Shown here piece after piece: positions 25,946 through 37,383 of a DNA stretch of 64,000 bases. Made by a program: the position numbers and the translations under genes. How positions within the stretch are numbered: position 1 is the first letter of the stretch; the number at the start of each line of letters is the position of its first letter. Origin of the DNA: Mauremys mutica. Taxonomy: Eukaryota; Chordata; Testudines; Geoemydidae. The stretch spans positions 21,547,105-21,611,104 of the forward strand of contig NC_059081.1 of the NCBI RefSeq assembly GCF_020497125.1. Direction: 5' to 3'. The notes under the pieces were generated by a model. That model had not been told where the DNA came from. It was given only the letters and a program-made list of their open reading frames with translations, and did not search any database.

Positions 25946-26994
25946 GATAGATGTGTGCTTTGTTCAGGCTTTGTGTGTGTGGTAGACACTCCATCATAAA
26001 AATCCTAATTGACATTTGAACAGTGTATCAACAACACAAAAGTCACATGATTTAAGATAGATATCTATGCCATCTTCAATGCCTTTTGCTGCTTCTTTTT
26101 TTTCCTGAATCCCTGATGCTGTGAATGTTGTGTTTTTTGTGTGTATGCTGTGGCTGACAACATAGGTCTAGTACCCATGGAGTTAAGGAGAGGGTCAATG
26201 TATGTTTGTTTTTCTTGCACCATCTGAAGGATTATATGATTTATGTGAAGAGAACTATTCACTCTAGGTAGAAAGAATGTAGGTGACCTTCAAATACTTA
26301 GGAAATTTTTCAGAGGTGTATGTTTTGTTTAATTTTCCTGTAAGGTCAATACCACTCAGTTCACTAAGCAGAGCTATTTCTTGCCTGCATATAAGTTTCA
26401 TACGATTGTATTGGTAGTTCTGGTTCAACAGTCAGTCCCTAATAAAAGGGAGACATATATCAGAAGTATAGAGAAATAGCTGTAATAATAGTACTGCAAT
26501 ACTACTTACTTATCTCTTAACCTCCTCCTTTCAAAGGCTCCCATGCTCCAGTGCCCACAGGGCTGTTACCATAGAATTAGCTACCAGAAACCTATTGATA
26601 TCTGCCATTTCAGAGTGATGTTGTGCTGGTGGAACAAAAATGGATAACAAGCTCTCCACCTCCTTGCTTGTTAAAATGTGTGTGGATCTCAGAAACAAAA
26701 CTTGTTGCAGTCTCTGTGTAATATTTAACCAAGCTAATAGTTCCAGGCAGATTCCAGGGTAGTTTGACAGATTGTGGCCCTGTTGGTATGTAGTACGATC
26801 ATATTGCCCTCCGCTACGCCTATTAAATAAACAATTAAAGTGATCTGAAAAAAATCTTACTGCTAGTGATAAAATCACTGTGAAGGGTTGAAAACAAAGC
26901 ATCACCACATGCTGCCATTTACACAGGTGACAATGAATACTCACCTATAACTTGTAGTAACTAATAGTTTGGCACATTTCTCAGGGAGCAATTA
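25946..26994. other. Unassigned DNA
   Basis: No gene was recognised. A 137-codon minus-strand open frame (26531-26944) is the longest here but has no motif I can assign and no consistent splice context. Its 5' side holds a strong donor-like GTGAGTA on the minus strand near 26940. Confidence 0.4.
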
Positions 26995-27405
26995 TCTCTC
27001 ACCATGTCCAGAGAGGAAAGGTATCTGAGTAGTTACAGAAGCCCAAGGTTCAATTCCTGTTCTGTCATAGACTTCCTGTGGGACCTCAAGGAAGTCACTT
27101 AGGGCCGAAAGGGTATTTAGGCACTTAAAGATGCTGCCTTGTAGGATTTTCATTTGTGCCAAGGTGCCTAACTCCATGTGAAATCACGTGGAGTTAAATA
27201 CCTACCCACTAGTTGCCTATCTGCATCTATAGGCACCTATATACCTTTAAAATGTGTCCCTTAGTCTCTCTGTGCCTCAGTTCTCCATCTGTAGAATGAA
27301 GATAATACCTCTTCCCCATCTTTCAGAGTGCAGTGAGGATAAATACATTGAAAATTATGAGGTACTCAATTACTACAGTAACATGGGCCATGTAAGTATC
27401 TAAAA
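26995..27405 (+). repeat. MIR / CORE-SINE copy interrupted by a MITE
   Basis: The left half has 'gttcaattcctgttctgtca' and 'caaggaagtcactta'. The right half resumes with 'ttagtctctctgtgcctcag' and 'ccatctgtagaatgaagata'. In MIR these two blocks are adjacent. The 159 bases between them (27102-27260) are an insertion flanked by TTA. Confidence 0.8.
27102..27260. mobile_element. Harbinger-like MITE, 159 bp, inside MIR
   Basis: It is flanked on both sides by TTA (27099-27101 and 27261-27263), the TWA-type duplication of PIF/Harbinger. Ends are GGGCCGAAAGGGTATTTAGG and the complement of 'tataggcacctatatacc..gtgtccc', with imperfect inversion. The middle holds a short palindrome around 'actccatgtgaaatcacgtg'. 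Insertion into MIR makes it younger than that SINE. Confidence 0.65.
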
Positions 27406-28383
27406 TGGATGGATATTGAATTTGGGAAGGCCAGGCTGCTGAGCCAAAATGGAGCTGCGTCAGTGCTATAGTACAACTGGGGCCACCATATGTCCATTCT
27501 GCAGAGCAGTTTGACTGTTTGAACTATTTAGTAGCAGCTCTATCAGCTCTATCTGTGCTGGGGGACAGAGAGCTCCCCAGCAGAGTACATTTTCTGGCAC
27601 TCATCCAGTGTCCTGGCTCGCAACATCTTTTCCAGCTGCACATGACAGCTGCAATGGTTACCTTCATCCACGTTTTCCCATGGTTTGGTCAGAGGCACTG
27701 AAGACTAAGCAAGGAGTCTTATGCTGATCTTGTAGCCTGAGTATTTGAATTTTTCCATAATTTACCACTATGCAGTGCTCTGACAATGCAGAGGGGACTT
27801 AAAGTGTATGCAGTTGTAATGTACCTTTAATGTTCCTTTACACTGCCAGAGTGCTGCAAGGTGCCTTACTGTAAATGACAATCAGGCCTTCTGTCTCTCT
27901 TAATGCCTAGTCCTGCACCAATTAAGCCAACAAAAAATTTGCCATTGACTTCGAAGGGAGCAGGGTCAAGGTCAGATAGAGAAAGCTGTTAATTACATCA
28001 AGGGGTTATAAGTGTCCATCCCAAAGGTAGCCCAATCACTGAAGCTTCATACCATAATCAACAGACACAGAAAAACTCTAAGTTTTGGTCTGTGCAGTTA
28101 TACTGAAATATTTGCATGAGGGAAGAGGGAGGATTAGGAGTTGTCATCCTCATATTGGCACATAAAGAGCCACTACTGTGTATGCCCTTATCACTACTCC
28201 CAGATGTGTACACAAGAACTAGCTGCAAGGACTGTGGAGACGGTAACTTTTTAGAAGTGCTGTATCTGCTGCAGTAGTGCCAGATTAAGTAGATCCTTTC
28301 CTGAGAACCAAATGTTCATGTTCACTACCCATTTGTGGAAGCAAATACCATGTAAAATGTACAGTTCTCAGCTTGACTTGCAC
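27406..28383. other. Unassigned DNA
   Basis: No gene was recognised. 27900-27975 resembles the diffuse 'tcctgcaccaa..ccattgactt' repeats of this genome. Confidence 0.45.
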
Positions 28384-28385
28384 TA

Positions 28386-28559
28386 CACCTCTACCCCGAT
28401 ATAATGCTGTGCTCGGAAGCCAAAAAAATCTTACCACGTTATAGGTGAAACCGCATTATATGGAACTTGCTTTGATCCACCGGAGTGCACAGCCCCCCTC
28501 CCCCGAAGCACTGATTTACTGTGTTATATCCGAATTCATGTTATATCAGGGTAGAGGTG
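28386..28559. mobile_element. Tc1/mariner- or pogo-type MITE, 174 bp
   Basis: Inverted ends CACCTCTACCCCGATATAA and the complement of 'ttatatcagggtagaggtg' are flanked by TA (28384-28385 and 28560-28561), the TA duplication of Tc1/mariner/pogo elements. The internal 'ttatatccgaattc' is also partly inverted. No transposase ORF remains. Confidence 0.85.
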
Positions 28560-28561
28560 TA

Positions 28562-29811
28562 TTTCCCTTTAATGGTAGAAGAAATGGGATTAAATATCTA
28601 AGGGGAAAAAATCAGACTAAAAGACCAATTATTCTGCACATCTGCACATGAACTGGGAGATTTTTTTTTTACAAGAGCACAAGGTACAGTTATTTTAATT
28701 AGTTAATATCTGCTTTATAACCCCCTAAAGCAGAAGATAATTCATGTTGATTGTGTAATTATTTCTTATACAAACAGCATATGACAAGCTGATCTTGTTC
28801 AATGTGTAATAGAATGTGAAACGGTAAATGTGTCAGTAATGTTAGTAAATCAGGGTCACTACACTTATGCATTAGCTATTTTTTTTAACCTGAGAGACAG
28901 AAGATTACTGTCAATGAAGGTTTCCATGAGAAAGAGACTATAGATCTGGCTCACAGGCTACTTTAAGACACAGACTTATCACCCTAAATTAGGTTATGGG
29001 TTTAGTTCAAGAGTAAGTTCTCTACATCATTTATTTAGATCAAAAAAGTTGCAAAGAATGCTAAATTTATGCTGTCTGCTGGGTCATTTTACTGGTTTGT
29101 AAATTTCACTTATTAGTTTTTACATGAATAAATAATCATCATGCCAGCTGTCCTCACAAACAGCACCAGGAACCAGTGAGTATACTTTGGTTCACTGAAT
29201 AGAATATGACAAATGACATAGTTGTACAGACCAATTATTGGGTTTGTAAGTGTAAATATAGAAGTTTAATCACCCTCAAAGCTCTTCAGACACATCTTTT
29301 ATCACCTGAGGCAGAAGGCAAACGTGGTGTGGATTTATATTTGATATATTTAACTAGTATACATATACTTCTGTATATTTTTCTATTTTTACCATATGGA
29401 TTTCTGTCTGAATTTTAGCAACTGGTTAGTATTCAGACATCCCTGAATATAATGTGTTTATTGCTAATCCTTTTCCTAAATTTCTATAAATATAGAAAAT
29501 GTGTATGAATATAATTTAACTCACAAGAGTGTTGTGAACCCCCACAGCTACTGATAACAAGAGGAAATGAAAGATACCCTGTATATATATAGGTTTGCCT
29601 TGTTAAGCACTAGTATGTGCTACAAACTTGAAACTCATTCCATAAAACAACTGGAACATGCAAAGTCTACATTTCTATCTAAAAGACTAGAGACCTCAAT
29701 GAAGTTACATAGTATAATGGGCTGGTGAATCAGGGACAGGGTCATTTCCTTATTTTTCATATAGTCTCTAATTCACCAAAGCACTTAACAACATCCTTAT
29801 ATATAGCTGGT
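28562..29811. other. Unassigned AT-rich DNA
   Basis: No gene or identified repeat. Confidence 0.5.
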
Positions 29812-30112
29812 CAGAAAAATTCCAACAAAACATTTTTTGGCAGAAATGGCTGATTCATTAAAATAAAAATGTTTTGTGGAGACAATTTGTTTTCTAGTTC
29901 TCACAGACCCAAGGTTGGTTTCCTGACCTGCCTGACCAGTCAGACTGCATCAGGGCCAAGGCTAGTCACCCCAGAACTTCCAGAGTCTACAGTTCTTCAG
30001 CAGCCTGCCAAGCAGCCTTCTCAGAGTCTGGGCTCTCCTTCCTTTTGGGAAGACTATCAAAATGGTGGGGGTTTTTTCCAAATTGGAATGAAATCAAATT
30101 AAAAATATCAAA
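29812..30112. mobile_element. Probable TIR element of the 'agctggtc' family
   Basis: The left end 'agctggtcagaaaaattcca' then 'acaaaacattttttgg' matches the termini at 53174 and 63462. The right side has 'ttttttccaaattggaatga', the expected complement. Middle sequence is C/AG-rich ('cagcctgccaagcagcc'), recalling the central part of 55360-55950. Confidence 0.45.
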
Positions 30113-30230
30113 ATCCTCCATGAATGGAATTACCTTTCTCTGCACTCACAGCTCTTTGCTTAAGTGGAGCAAAGCCTTCCGGCATGTGCTTAACTCTGTG
30201 TGGCTCAAAAACGTGTGCCTTCTCCCCAAA

Positions 30231-30310
30231 AAGAAGTTGGTCAGACTGGAGGTCCATCTAGTTCAGTATCCTGTCTGTGACAGTGGCAAGGACCAAATGC
30301 TTCAGAAGAA
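30231..30310 (-). mobile_element. Diverged CR1 3' UTR fragment
   Basis: 'ggtcagactggaggtccatc', 'tagttcagtatcctgtctgt' and 'gacagtggcaaggaccaaat' are a degraded version of the CR1 tail at 13154-13345. No terminal microsatellite is left. Confidence 0.7.
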
Positions 30311-30460
30311 GAGAGAAAAAATTTAACTATGTGCTCTGCAGTAGCAAATACTTTAGGATTACATTCAGAACTGAGACTCCCTTTATAAAGCCCTCTTTTC
30401 ATTTTGAATATAAATTCTCCCTTTAGGCTGAAATTTTCAAGTTTGGTTTCAGATACAAAG

Positions 30461-30511
30461 TGATTTGTTTTTTGTTTTTGTTTTTGTATATTGTTTTGTT
30501 TTTGTATATTG
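30461..30511 (+). repeat. (TTTTTG)n-like low-complexity repeat
   Basis: Tandem T-runs separated by G, with a duplicated 'gtttttgtatattg' unit. Confidence 0.8.
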
Positions 30512-32251
30512 GAATGTCTGGGAGAAATTTGGCCACATGCAGGGGTTCTTTTTTTGTTTATGAGGGAATAATAGACTTTTTCAGCTCTAAGAAATTATAT
30601 TGATATCCTGCTCTCCAAGAACTAAAAGGACAGATAAACATTAAAATGTTAAACTCATCACCTGGCTGGTCCTCAATGATAAATAGCCACTTAGCAAGTC
30701 AGATTTTAAAATGTTAGAGGGATGGAGCCTTAAAATTGTACCTTTCCTGCAAGAACGGATATGTCTTGTTGTTTTAAACAGGAACTCAGTGTTATTTAGT
30801 GGAATTCCCCCTGCAAGGAAGGAAATTGCTTGCAGAAAAAAGGTAGAATATTCTTGCTACAGGACTGTGTCTGTAGAAAATAGCTTTTGGTAGCCTGCAT
30901 TAGAGTCTGCTAACAATTAGCAGTAACCCTGGAGAATGGAGAGAGCCATGTCTGTTCCTGCCTTCTTTAATCAAGGCAGGCATGGTGCCCGTGAACTGAT
31001 CAGGGTAACGTGGAGCTGGTATGTGGGAAACTGCCTTCTTCCAAGTCCCACACATCTTGTCTGGGACTCCTGTTGTAATGTGGAAGTACTTCAGAATGTG
31101 AGAGGTATTTTATAAAAAGCTTACGATGTAGGAATCACTTCACTCCTAACTGAAATGTAGCCATTTCTGGTCTGAAATGTAGCAGCTGTTCTGAAATCTA
31201 GGACAACAATCTCAAAAGTGTGGAGCAGGAAGGGGCTATATCATCTCATTAGTTTTGCACTGCACAAGGAAGTGCAAGTTAATATATTAAAAGGTGGTGG
31301 AGGGGGCTTGAGAAGGGAGCCTGCCATACTACTGCACAAATACAGCCATGACCCTCCAATTAATGGGCAGAATATGACACATGGCAGAGGAAAGGAATCA
31401 AGAAATATGCACAGAATACATCATGATCCCTTGGCAAAGCAGTAAAAGTTTTAACATCTTCCTGAGTGCCAGTCAGTGCTAATGAAGGCAGTAGCTAGTT
31501 CAGAGAAGCTTATTCATACATACTATGGGGTTTTTTTTGTGTTTTCAATTGCTCCAGCTGCACTGAGCATACAGCAGGTGATCTGCCACTTTCTGTGACT
31601 AGATATCAATGGGTTCAAGAACATGGGGCTTGAGTGCACTGGCTTCACGTTGGTGTAACTCCCCTGAGTCACTCCTAATTTACATTGGTGTAAATGAGAG
31701 GAAATTCACAGGTACAACAGATATTCAGGCCTTCACAATTCCCTACCCTTGGATTGGAGTTGGAGCACGTACCTCTGCAGCGTCTCTGACAGGCTATCTG
31801 CCTCAGCTGAGTGGGTTTTGTGGCCAAGTCCCTGTGCCCTCTGACAATTTGTGTTACATGAGGCTCTCAGGGGATGAAATGTTGCAATTTACTAGTTTGC
31901 TGTTTGGCAAATACTGTTTCTCCACACTGGTTGATGTGAAAAGGAAGCATTTATGTCTGTTCTTTAAACCTTATAGGGATTAACTATAACATTGTATGCT
32001 TTCATATTTTTTCAGTCCATTAATTCTTTTTAAGTCAATTTTGTCCCTAGGGTCGCTAAATAGCTAAATCAATCAATAGCTAAAACAAAAGCAAAAAAGG
32101 CATACACAGAAAACAAATCAGAGTTGATTAGGCAAATCCAGTAGCTCAACCTTTCCTCATATAGAAGATGAAGAGGACAGCAACCTCTGTTCTAGTCTAT
32201 AGTCTGGATTAGCAGCTGCAGAGTTTAAGGTAATAATTGGAGACATACCAA
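30512..32251. other. Unassigned DNA
   Basis: No gene was recognised. 31620-31715 is a copy of the diffuse 'ttggtgtaactccc...ttacattggtgtaaatgag' repeat (further looser copies near 42400 and 60270). A 124-codon frame (31609-31983) overlaps it and is not credible as a gene. Confidence 0.45.
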
Positions 32252-32420
32252 TCCCCTAGAACTGGAAGGGACCTTGAAAGGTCATCAAGTCCAGCCCCCT
32301 GCCTTCACTAGCAGGACCAATTTTTTGCCCCAGATCCCTAAGTGGCCTCCTCAAGGATTGAATTTACAACGCTGGGTTTAGCAGGCCAATGCTCAAACCA
32401 CTGAGCTATCCCTCCCCCTA
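32252..32420 (-). mobile_element. Cry-type tRNA-Lys-headed SINE
   Basis: Read on the minus strand, the head is 'ggatagctcagtggtttgag' (A box) with a B-box-like 'gtaaattcaatcct', then a body 'ccacttagggatctggggca', and a CR1-like tail 'ggacttgatgacctttcaag'. This architecture is that of the turtle polIII/SINE (Cry) family, mobilised by CR1. The 5' head is followed at 32421-32436 by a second copy of 'cactgagctatccctc' (plus-strand reading), a partial tandem duplication of the head. It is the best taxonomic marker in the window. Confidence 0.88.
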
Positions 32421-32436
32421 CACTGAGCTATCCCTC

Positions 32437-34107
32437 ATTACAGGTTTGAGGGGAGAGAATTCCACCTCTATGGGGTTTCCCGCATGGTGCCCAGCTACTT
32501 GGCCTTTGTGTAGGAGTGTGTGAATTTCACTAATAACAAAGAACAGGAAGTTAGGGTTTGGTACCATTTCAAGAATGAAATTCAATTAGATCTGCTGCCA
32601 TGGCAAAGTAATAGACTAAAAAAATTCCTTTATTAAAATGGAGGAGAAAGTGTGGGAATATTTCTTATTAACATATAAATCCACCACCTAATCCATGTAA
32701 GCCCTCAATTTTTTATTTTCCATCAGATTCACCATTTGCAGCCTGACTCATGCATAAAAGATTGGTAGCAAAATCATATAATGTTTGTGTAGGCATAAGT
32801 TATGAGGGAGGCTAGAAATGTCCAAATAGTCATCATTCTGTAAGCAGAGGTTGCCATGTATTAACTGTAAAATTCAAAAATGATGTTTATTCAGATAAAC
32901 CTTGATAGTGATCTTCAACACATTTCCATTTTGGCAAAGTTTTTAGGACCATGTGTTTCCACTCTCAAATTTCCCAGTTATCTGCTCTCAATTACAGTAC
33001 CAGAACTCCACCTACAAATAAGCAATTCCCCAATATCTTTGCAAAAGAGACTTATGTGAACCAGATTTCTATATTATTCCTAGTAAAATAGCTGTAGTCT
33101 ATGCAGTGTTAATAAGGCAGTTATCACACAAGCAACACATTTTTCTGTGATTTCCTAATTAACATGACTATCGACTGTTTATTAATAAAGCAGTTTTTTG
33201 TGTTTTGACTAAGAGCATATTGTAAACAAACTTGTAAACAAAGATGCCATTTCCTGCAGGGTCATTTACATCACACTGTTAATTCACACTTGTATTTCCT
33301 ACTTTTCTATTTGCTAGTATATTTCAATGAAAACAGTGTGTCACAGAGTAAAAGAAATAGTACAATTGTAAGGATGCAAATATTAAAAATTAGATAGGTA
33401 GATTATTCCCTACTAAATTATGCACCTAGAGGATTTATTCAGATTATGCACAGTGACTTAGTTTATACAAACTGCTTCCTATTCCTTCAATATTTTATTT
33501 GCCAATCTCCAACAGATGCTGCTGACAATTTACTAAATGGTTTAAACTATGAAAAACACAGCGTTTATTTTCACATAAATTAGTTCACACAACCTATATT
33601 AGCTGTGATGGTTGGGAAAAATACTTGTATTAGTAAATGAGTTGGGGAATAACAATTTTTATTCTTTCTGATGTGAATGCAAAGCAAGCGTCCAATTAAA
33701 CACATTGTTCTGATTTGCTGTTTCCTGTAACTGCCGTCCTGTAGCCAAACTTTCCAAAACTAGCAATTTAAATATGTTGCCCTTTGAAATTATATTTCTT
33801 TTGTGGTAACACTGTTTGCAATTGAACACAATGTGACTTTGAAATGCATGTTGTTATAATAAGTAGTTTTATTTTTAAATATACCTTTACATGTCCCTTT
33901 CTAACTGGCTATTTAATGTGAGAAAACATCTCTGATTGCACCTCTGTTGAAGGTTGTGTGAACATTTAAAGGCTAAGAAAATGGTTTAGAATAACCTGCA
34001 GCCACACACACTAACTAATGAGTCACAGAATGCTTAAACCCTTAGGTCCCATAAACATCCACTAATGAGATGAAACAAGCTCTGAAGTGCTCAAAAGTTG
34101 GTAAGTA
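32437..34107. other. Repeat-free AT-rich block, possible conserved non-coding DNA
   Basis: About 1.6 kb without any recognised element. It contains homeobox-like 'cctaattaacatg' (33156-33168) and two TGTAAACA forkhead-like sites 12 bp apart (33221-33228, 33233-33240). That it is regulatory is inference. Nothing in a single sequence can show constraint. Confidence 0.35.
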
Positions 34108-34140
34108 CAGAATCAGAGTGGTAGCCCTGTTAGTCTGTAA
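34108..34140 (-). mobile_element. Tiny Penelope-like element tail
   Basis: 'cagagtggtagccctgttag' followed by 'tctgta' is the complement of the PLE terminal segment 'cagactaacac.gctacc'. Only about 30 bases remain. Confidence 0.55.
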
Positions 34141-34867
34141 CAGAATGTAGCTCACAATGTATTATTCACAAATTAGTGAAGGGTTGCTATGGCTTCTTAA
34201 TGAAATGTTATTATGTTTTAAAACTGAAACCAGACATTGGGGGGCGGGGAGAGATTGTAATTATGTGTCTGAACATAGTTGTCTAGGCTTCTTTTCATAA
34301 GCAACATGAATTTGCTTACTTTTACTGATCCATGTCTTCAGCTGTTACACTGCTTTGCAATAAAACAGAATGGTGTCTACTGCATCCTGTTCCTTGGTAC
34401 ACAGAAATCTTTTAGCAGTATTGGAGAAGTAGTAATGTGCAACCTTTATTAGCTGTAAAAACTGCTTCTCATCTAACAGTCATAAAGATCCTTAAAAGAA
34501 TAACACATGTACAATACACCAATGTAGTTAACAAATTCCTTTTACTGTAAAGAACTGCAAGCTAAGAATTTAAAAATCCAAAGCTTTTTAGACCTTATTT
34601 AAACAATGAATATAAAGTTTTTATTTGAGTTGAAAAATTTAATCCATTTGTTTTCATGAGAGCATGTCTGTTTGGATCTTCTTTACACAGCAATCACAAT
34701 ACCTCTGTCAAATTTCAATGGAAGTGGCGAGCTTTCTCCAGCTCATAGGATCAGGCCCAAACTACAGTGTCTCAGACACGATGATTTGGTACCTACTGGT
34801 GAACGTTGATTTTATTTTTAATGGTGCCCAATGTACAGCTCTGAAACTCTGTATACCACGTTCATCA

Positions 34868-35974
34868 TGTTATATGGTTATGATATAATTTGTACAAAGT
34901 ACGCCTTGTGAGCTATTATTTTAAAACTCATAATCTACTGAACATTATTGTCCTGTTAAAATGCATGTATCAGCATTGTATATGGAGCTATGAGATTTTA
35001 CTATATGATTGCTTCTGAAATACCCTATAGTTCTGGATAACATCCTCAGACCATTTTCTCAAAGACAAAAGTACACTGGCATGCCAGCCAGATGCTAAAA
35101 GGCCATTACCTGCTTAATCAGAAATTCACCAGCAGAGGAGATGTAAACAAGATATTTACAATTCACCTGAAGGACAGTTGGCAGCTCCCGCACATCATGT
35201 GGCTGCCTGACCCCATGACCCAGCAAAGACTTTCCCAGTACAAAGGGTCAGAGTATAACACGGAGAGACAGGGACCGCCTCATCACCCCTCCTCTCTCAT
35301 CTCTACTCACAGCAGCAAAATTGCTTGAAAGACAAAGATGCACCATTGAACTGGTGGGAGTGGTCTTGGCCTGCAGGTTTTCCAGCCAGTACAGACTGTG
35401 GAAAGGTTCTGGATGAGAGAAACCTTTTTGCTTATTAGCCTAGGTAAAGTTTAGGAATTAGCTTTCATGTTTATCTTTTTATTTCTTTTGTAACCAACTC
35501 TGACATCATTTATAATATAATAATAATTTAAAATCTATCTTTCTCTAGTTAATAAATTGGTTCTATTGTTTTATGTAAACCAGTATGTTTAATTGAAGTG
35601 TTTGGGAAATCTCTACTCAGGTCAACAGGGCTAGTGCATATTCATTACCCTTCACTGGCATGATGAACTCATTTAAATTATGAGCTTGTATGGTCTGGTG
35701 GGCTACTGAAAGGTACAAACCACATTTTTGGGGGGACAAGGTGGGACTACAGGATATGGGAGTGTTGCCTTGTATTTATTCATGGATGGCTAGGCATAGC
35801 ATTCATGTACTCAGCTGGGAGTGACTTTTCAGGCTAGGAGCTGTGAGTGAGCAGCATCTGGCCAGGTTTGTTGTTCACTAGAAAAACAGTGCAACAGGCA
35901 TCCCAGGCTGGAGAGCTAAAGGGACACAGCAGTCCAGCAGTTCAGGTTGCACCATGGGGAATGTTACAGAGCCA
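34868..35974 (+). mobile_element. Probable solo LTR of an endogenous retrovirus-like element, 1107 bp
   Basis: It starts TGTTATATGG and ends GAGCCA, so it is TG...CA bounded. It is flanked by CATCA on both sides (34863-34867 and 35975-35979), a 5-bp duplication of the kind made by retroviral integrases. A poly(A) signal AATAAA lies at 35551-35556, within a T-rich R-like region. No internal gag/pol/env, primer-binding site or second LTR is present, so it is best explained by recombination between two LTRs. Orientation follows the poly(A) signal. The 5-base duplication could arise by chance, so boundaries are provisional. Confidence 0.6.
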
Positions 35975-35979
35975 CATCA

Positions 35980-36981
35980 TCTTTACACTGAATTGTGGAA
36001 TAATTATTAAGATGAGTATTATAATGTGATTATTAATAACAAATATATATTTACTTTAAAGTGCTAACAGAATTCCAAGTCACTGGAAAGAAAGGGGCTG
36101 TTACTTGTTTTAACAAAATTTGTTGTTTATTTCCTCTAGATGCTTTTTTAGGAAAAAAACCCAGCAGCTCATGACAGACTGTGGTTAATGCCTGAAGTTC
36201 TCTTCTCAGAACAGAAAATACTGAGACCCATGTTTTTTTGAGTGAATCTTGAAAATGTCTCATACATGTCTTTTTCAACTGTCTTTACAAAGGATGAGGT
36301 GAGGTGAGGTGAGAGATGGCTATGCTGACAAAGATTAAATGAACTGACATTTGCTCTGTGTAACAGCTCTGGGGTTCCAAAGACTATTACTGACTGTTCA
36401 TATAAACAGTAACATCTAGGTGGCAGATGCAATCCTGATCCAGTACCCATCAAACTACCTTGCACTAGTTAGGCTGTATAAGGTTAGCATTTAGAAACAG
36501 ATTCCGTTTGCAATCCAGGCCATTCTTTTTATTTAAAAAACGTATTTATTTGTTTGTTTCCTGTCATTTTATCCTATCACCACCTGTTTTCTCAATGACA
36601 AAGTCATTTATAGCTTTAATATTTCACACTATCTTCTTCTACTGGCATTTCTGATAATAGCTCTATGGAAAATACTTTTAATATTAGGATACACTATGTA
36701 CAGTTCAAATGCCTGACAGCTGTTTATTTCCTTGTTTATAATCTAAGTCACACATCTTAAGTTACACACAAAGGCCCTAATCCTGTAGTTGATCAGTGTG
36801 AATCTAACTGAGGGATCAGAGCCTAATGCCATTGCATTGATCGGCAAAATCTCATGTGAATCTTGTGTATACATCATACTGATCAAACCAATATTCTGGA
36901 TGTATGGGCCTGATCCAACTCCAGTTACTGTCAGTCTTCCCATTGTCAAATTACTGAGCTTCCATCCATGTTATTGCGCTC
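35980..36981. other. Unassigned DNA with a short GGTGA tandem
   Basis: No gene was recognised. (GGTGA)n about three units lies at 36297-36312. 36775-36920 contains inverted 'gatcagtgtgaatctaactg' style sequence of the diffuse repeats. Confidence 0.45.
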
Positions 36982-37075
36982 GAGGCAAGAACCACTGGAT
37001 GAAATTCTATGTTCTGTGTTATGCAGGGAGTCAGAGATCAGACTAGTCTGACATTAAAATCTATGACTAGGAATG
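36982..37075 (+). mobile_element. CR1 tail fragment of the 'agtctatga' lineage
   Basis: 'actggatgaaattctatgtt', 'ctgtgttatgcagggagtca' and 'gatcagactagtctgacatt' match the 3' UTR end of the CR1 at 19890-20731. The microsatellite is reduced to 'atctatgactag'. Confidence 0.75.
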
Positions 37076-37115
37076 GGAGTTGGATTGGACTTGAAATGTA
37101 ATATTTTCCTTTCAG

Positions 37116-37291
37116 ATCCACAGAGTGGAACTCACTTCTCATACTTGGTTCTCCATTCATGGACAGAGCAACCATTGATGTCAGTGTCAGTTCCTCATTT
37201 GCAGGAAGAACAAAATATCAAAGTTGAGATCTACAGTGGATCTGACAATGCATTTAACCCTCAAAGCTTTAAAGTGTATCTTCATGTTTAA
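37116..37291 (+). CDS. Candidate 3'-terminal coding exon of an unrecognised gene
   Basis: A polypyrimidine tract and acceptor, 'atattttcctttcag' (37101-37115), is followed by 58 open codons to TAA (37289-37291) and then AATAAA at 37378-37383, about 87 bases after the stop. The exon would begin in phase 2. The peptide is not low-complexity: it contains GTHFSYLVLHSW, SVPHLQEEQNIKVEIYSG and FNPQSFKVYLHV, suggesting beta strands of a secreted or cytosolic beta-sandwich. I do not recognise the family. The open frame also extends upstream into the intron-like sequence to 37073, where it would abut a CR1 tail, so no start is claimed. No other exon of the same gene was found in the window, and a chance ORF or a processed relic remains possible. 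Confidence 0.35.
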
Positions 37292-37377
37292 AAGGTCACC
37301 ATGTCATGCATTACCCTTTTAGCAAAAATAACCACTCTAATATGTAGAGAAAAATGCACCGTAGCTAACCAAGGGAG

Positions 37378-37383
37378 AATAAA
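37378..37383 (+). promoter_or_regulatory. Candidate poly(A) signal
   Basis: AATAAA lies downstream of the candidate terminal exon's stop codon. In AT-rich DNA such a hexamer is common, so it only adds weight in combination with the acceptor and open frame. Confidence 0.3.

Noticed and set aside
26531..26944. 137-codon minus-strand open frame with a strong donor-like GTGAGTA nearby
   Set aside because: The donor lies at the 5' side of the frame instead of its end, no motif was recognised, and no acceptor or partner exon was found.
31609..31983. 124-codon plus-strand open frame
   Set aside because: Its first part lies in a diffuse interspersed repeat. The rest has no family motif.
32380..32420. 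tRNA-Lys-like head
   Set aside because: It is the head of a SINE: body and CR1-like tail follow directly, and the cloverleaf is degraded.
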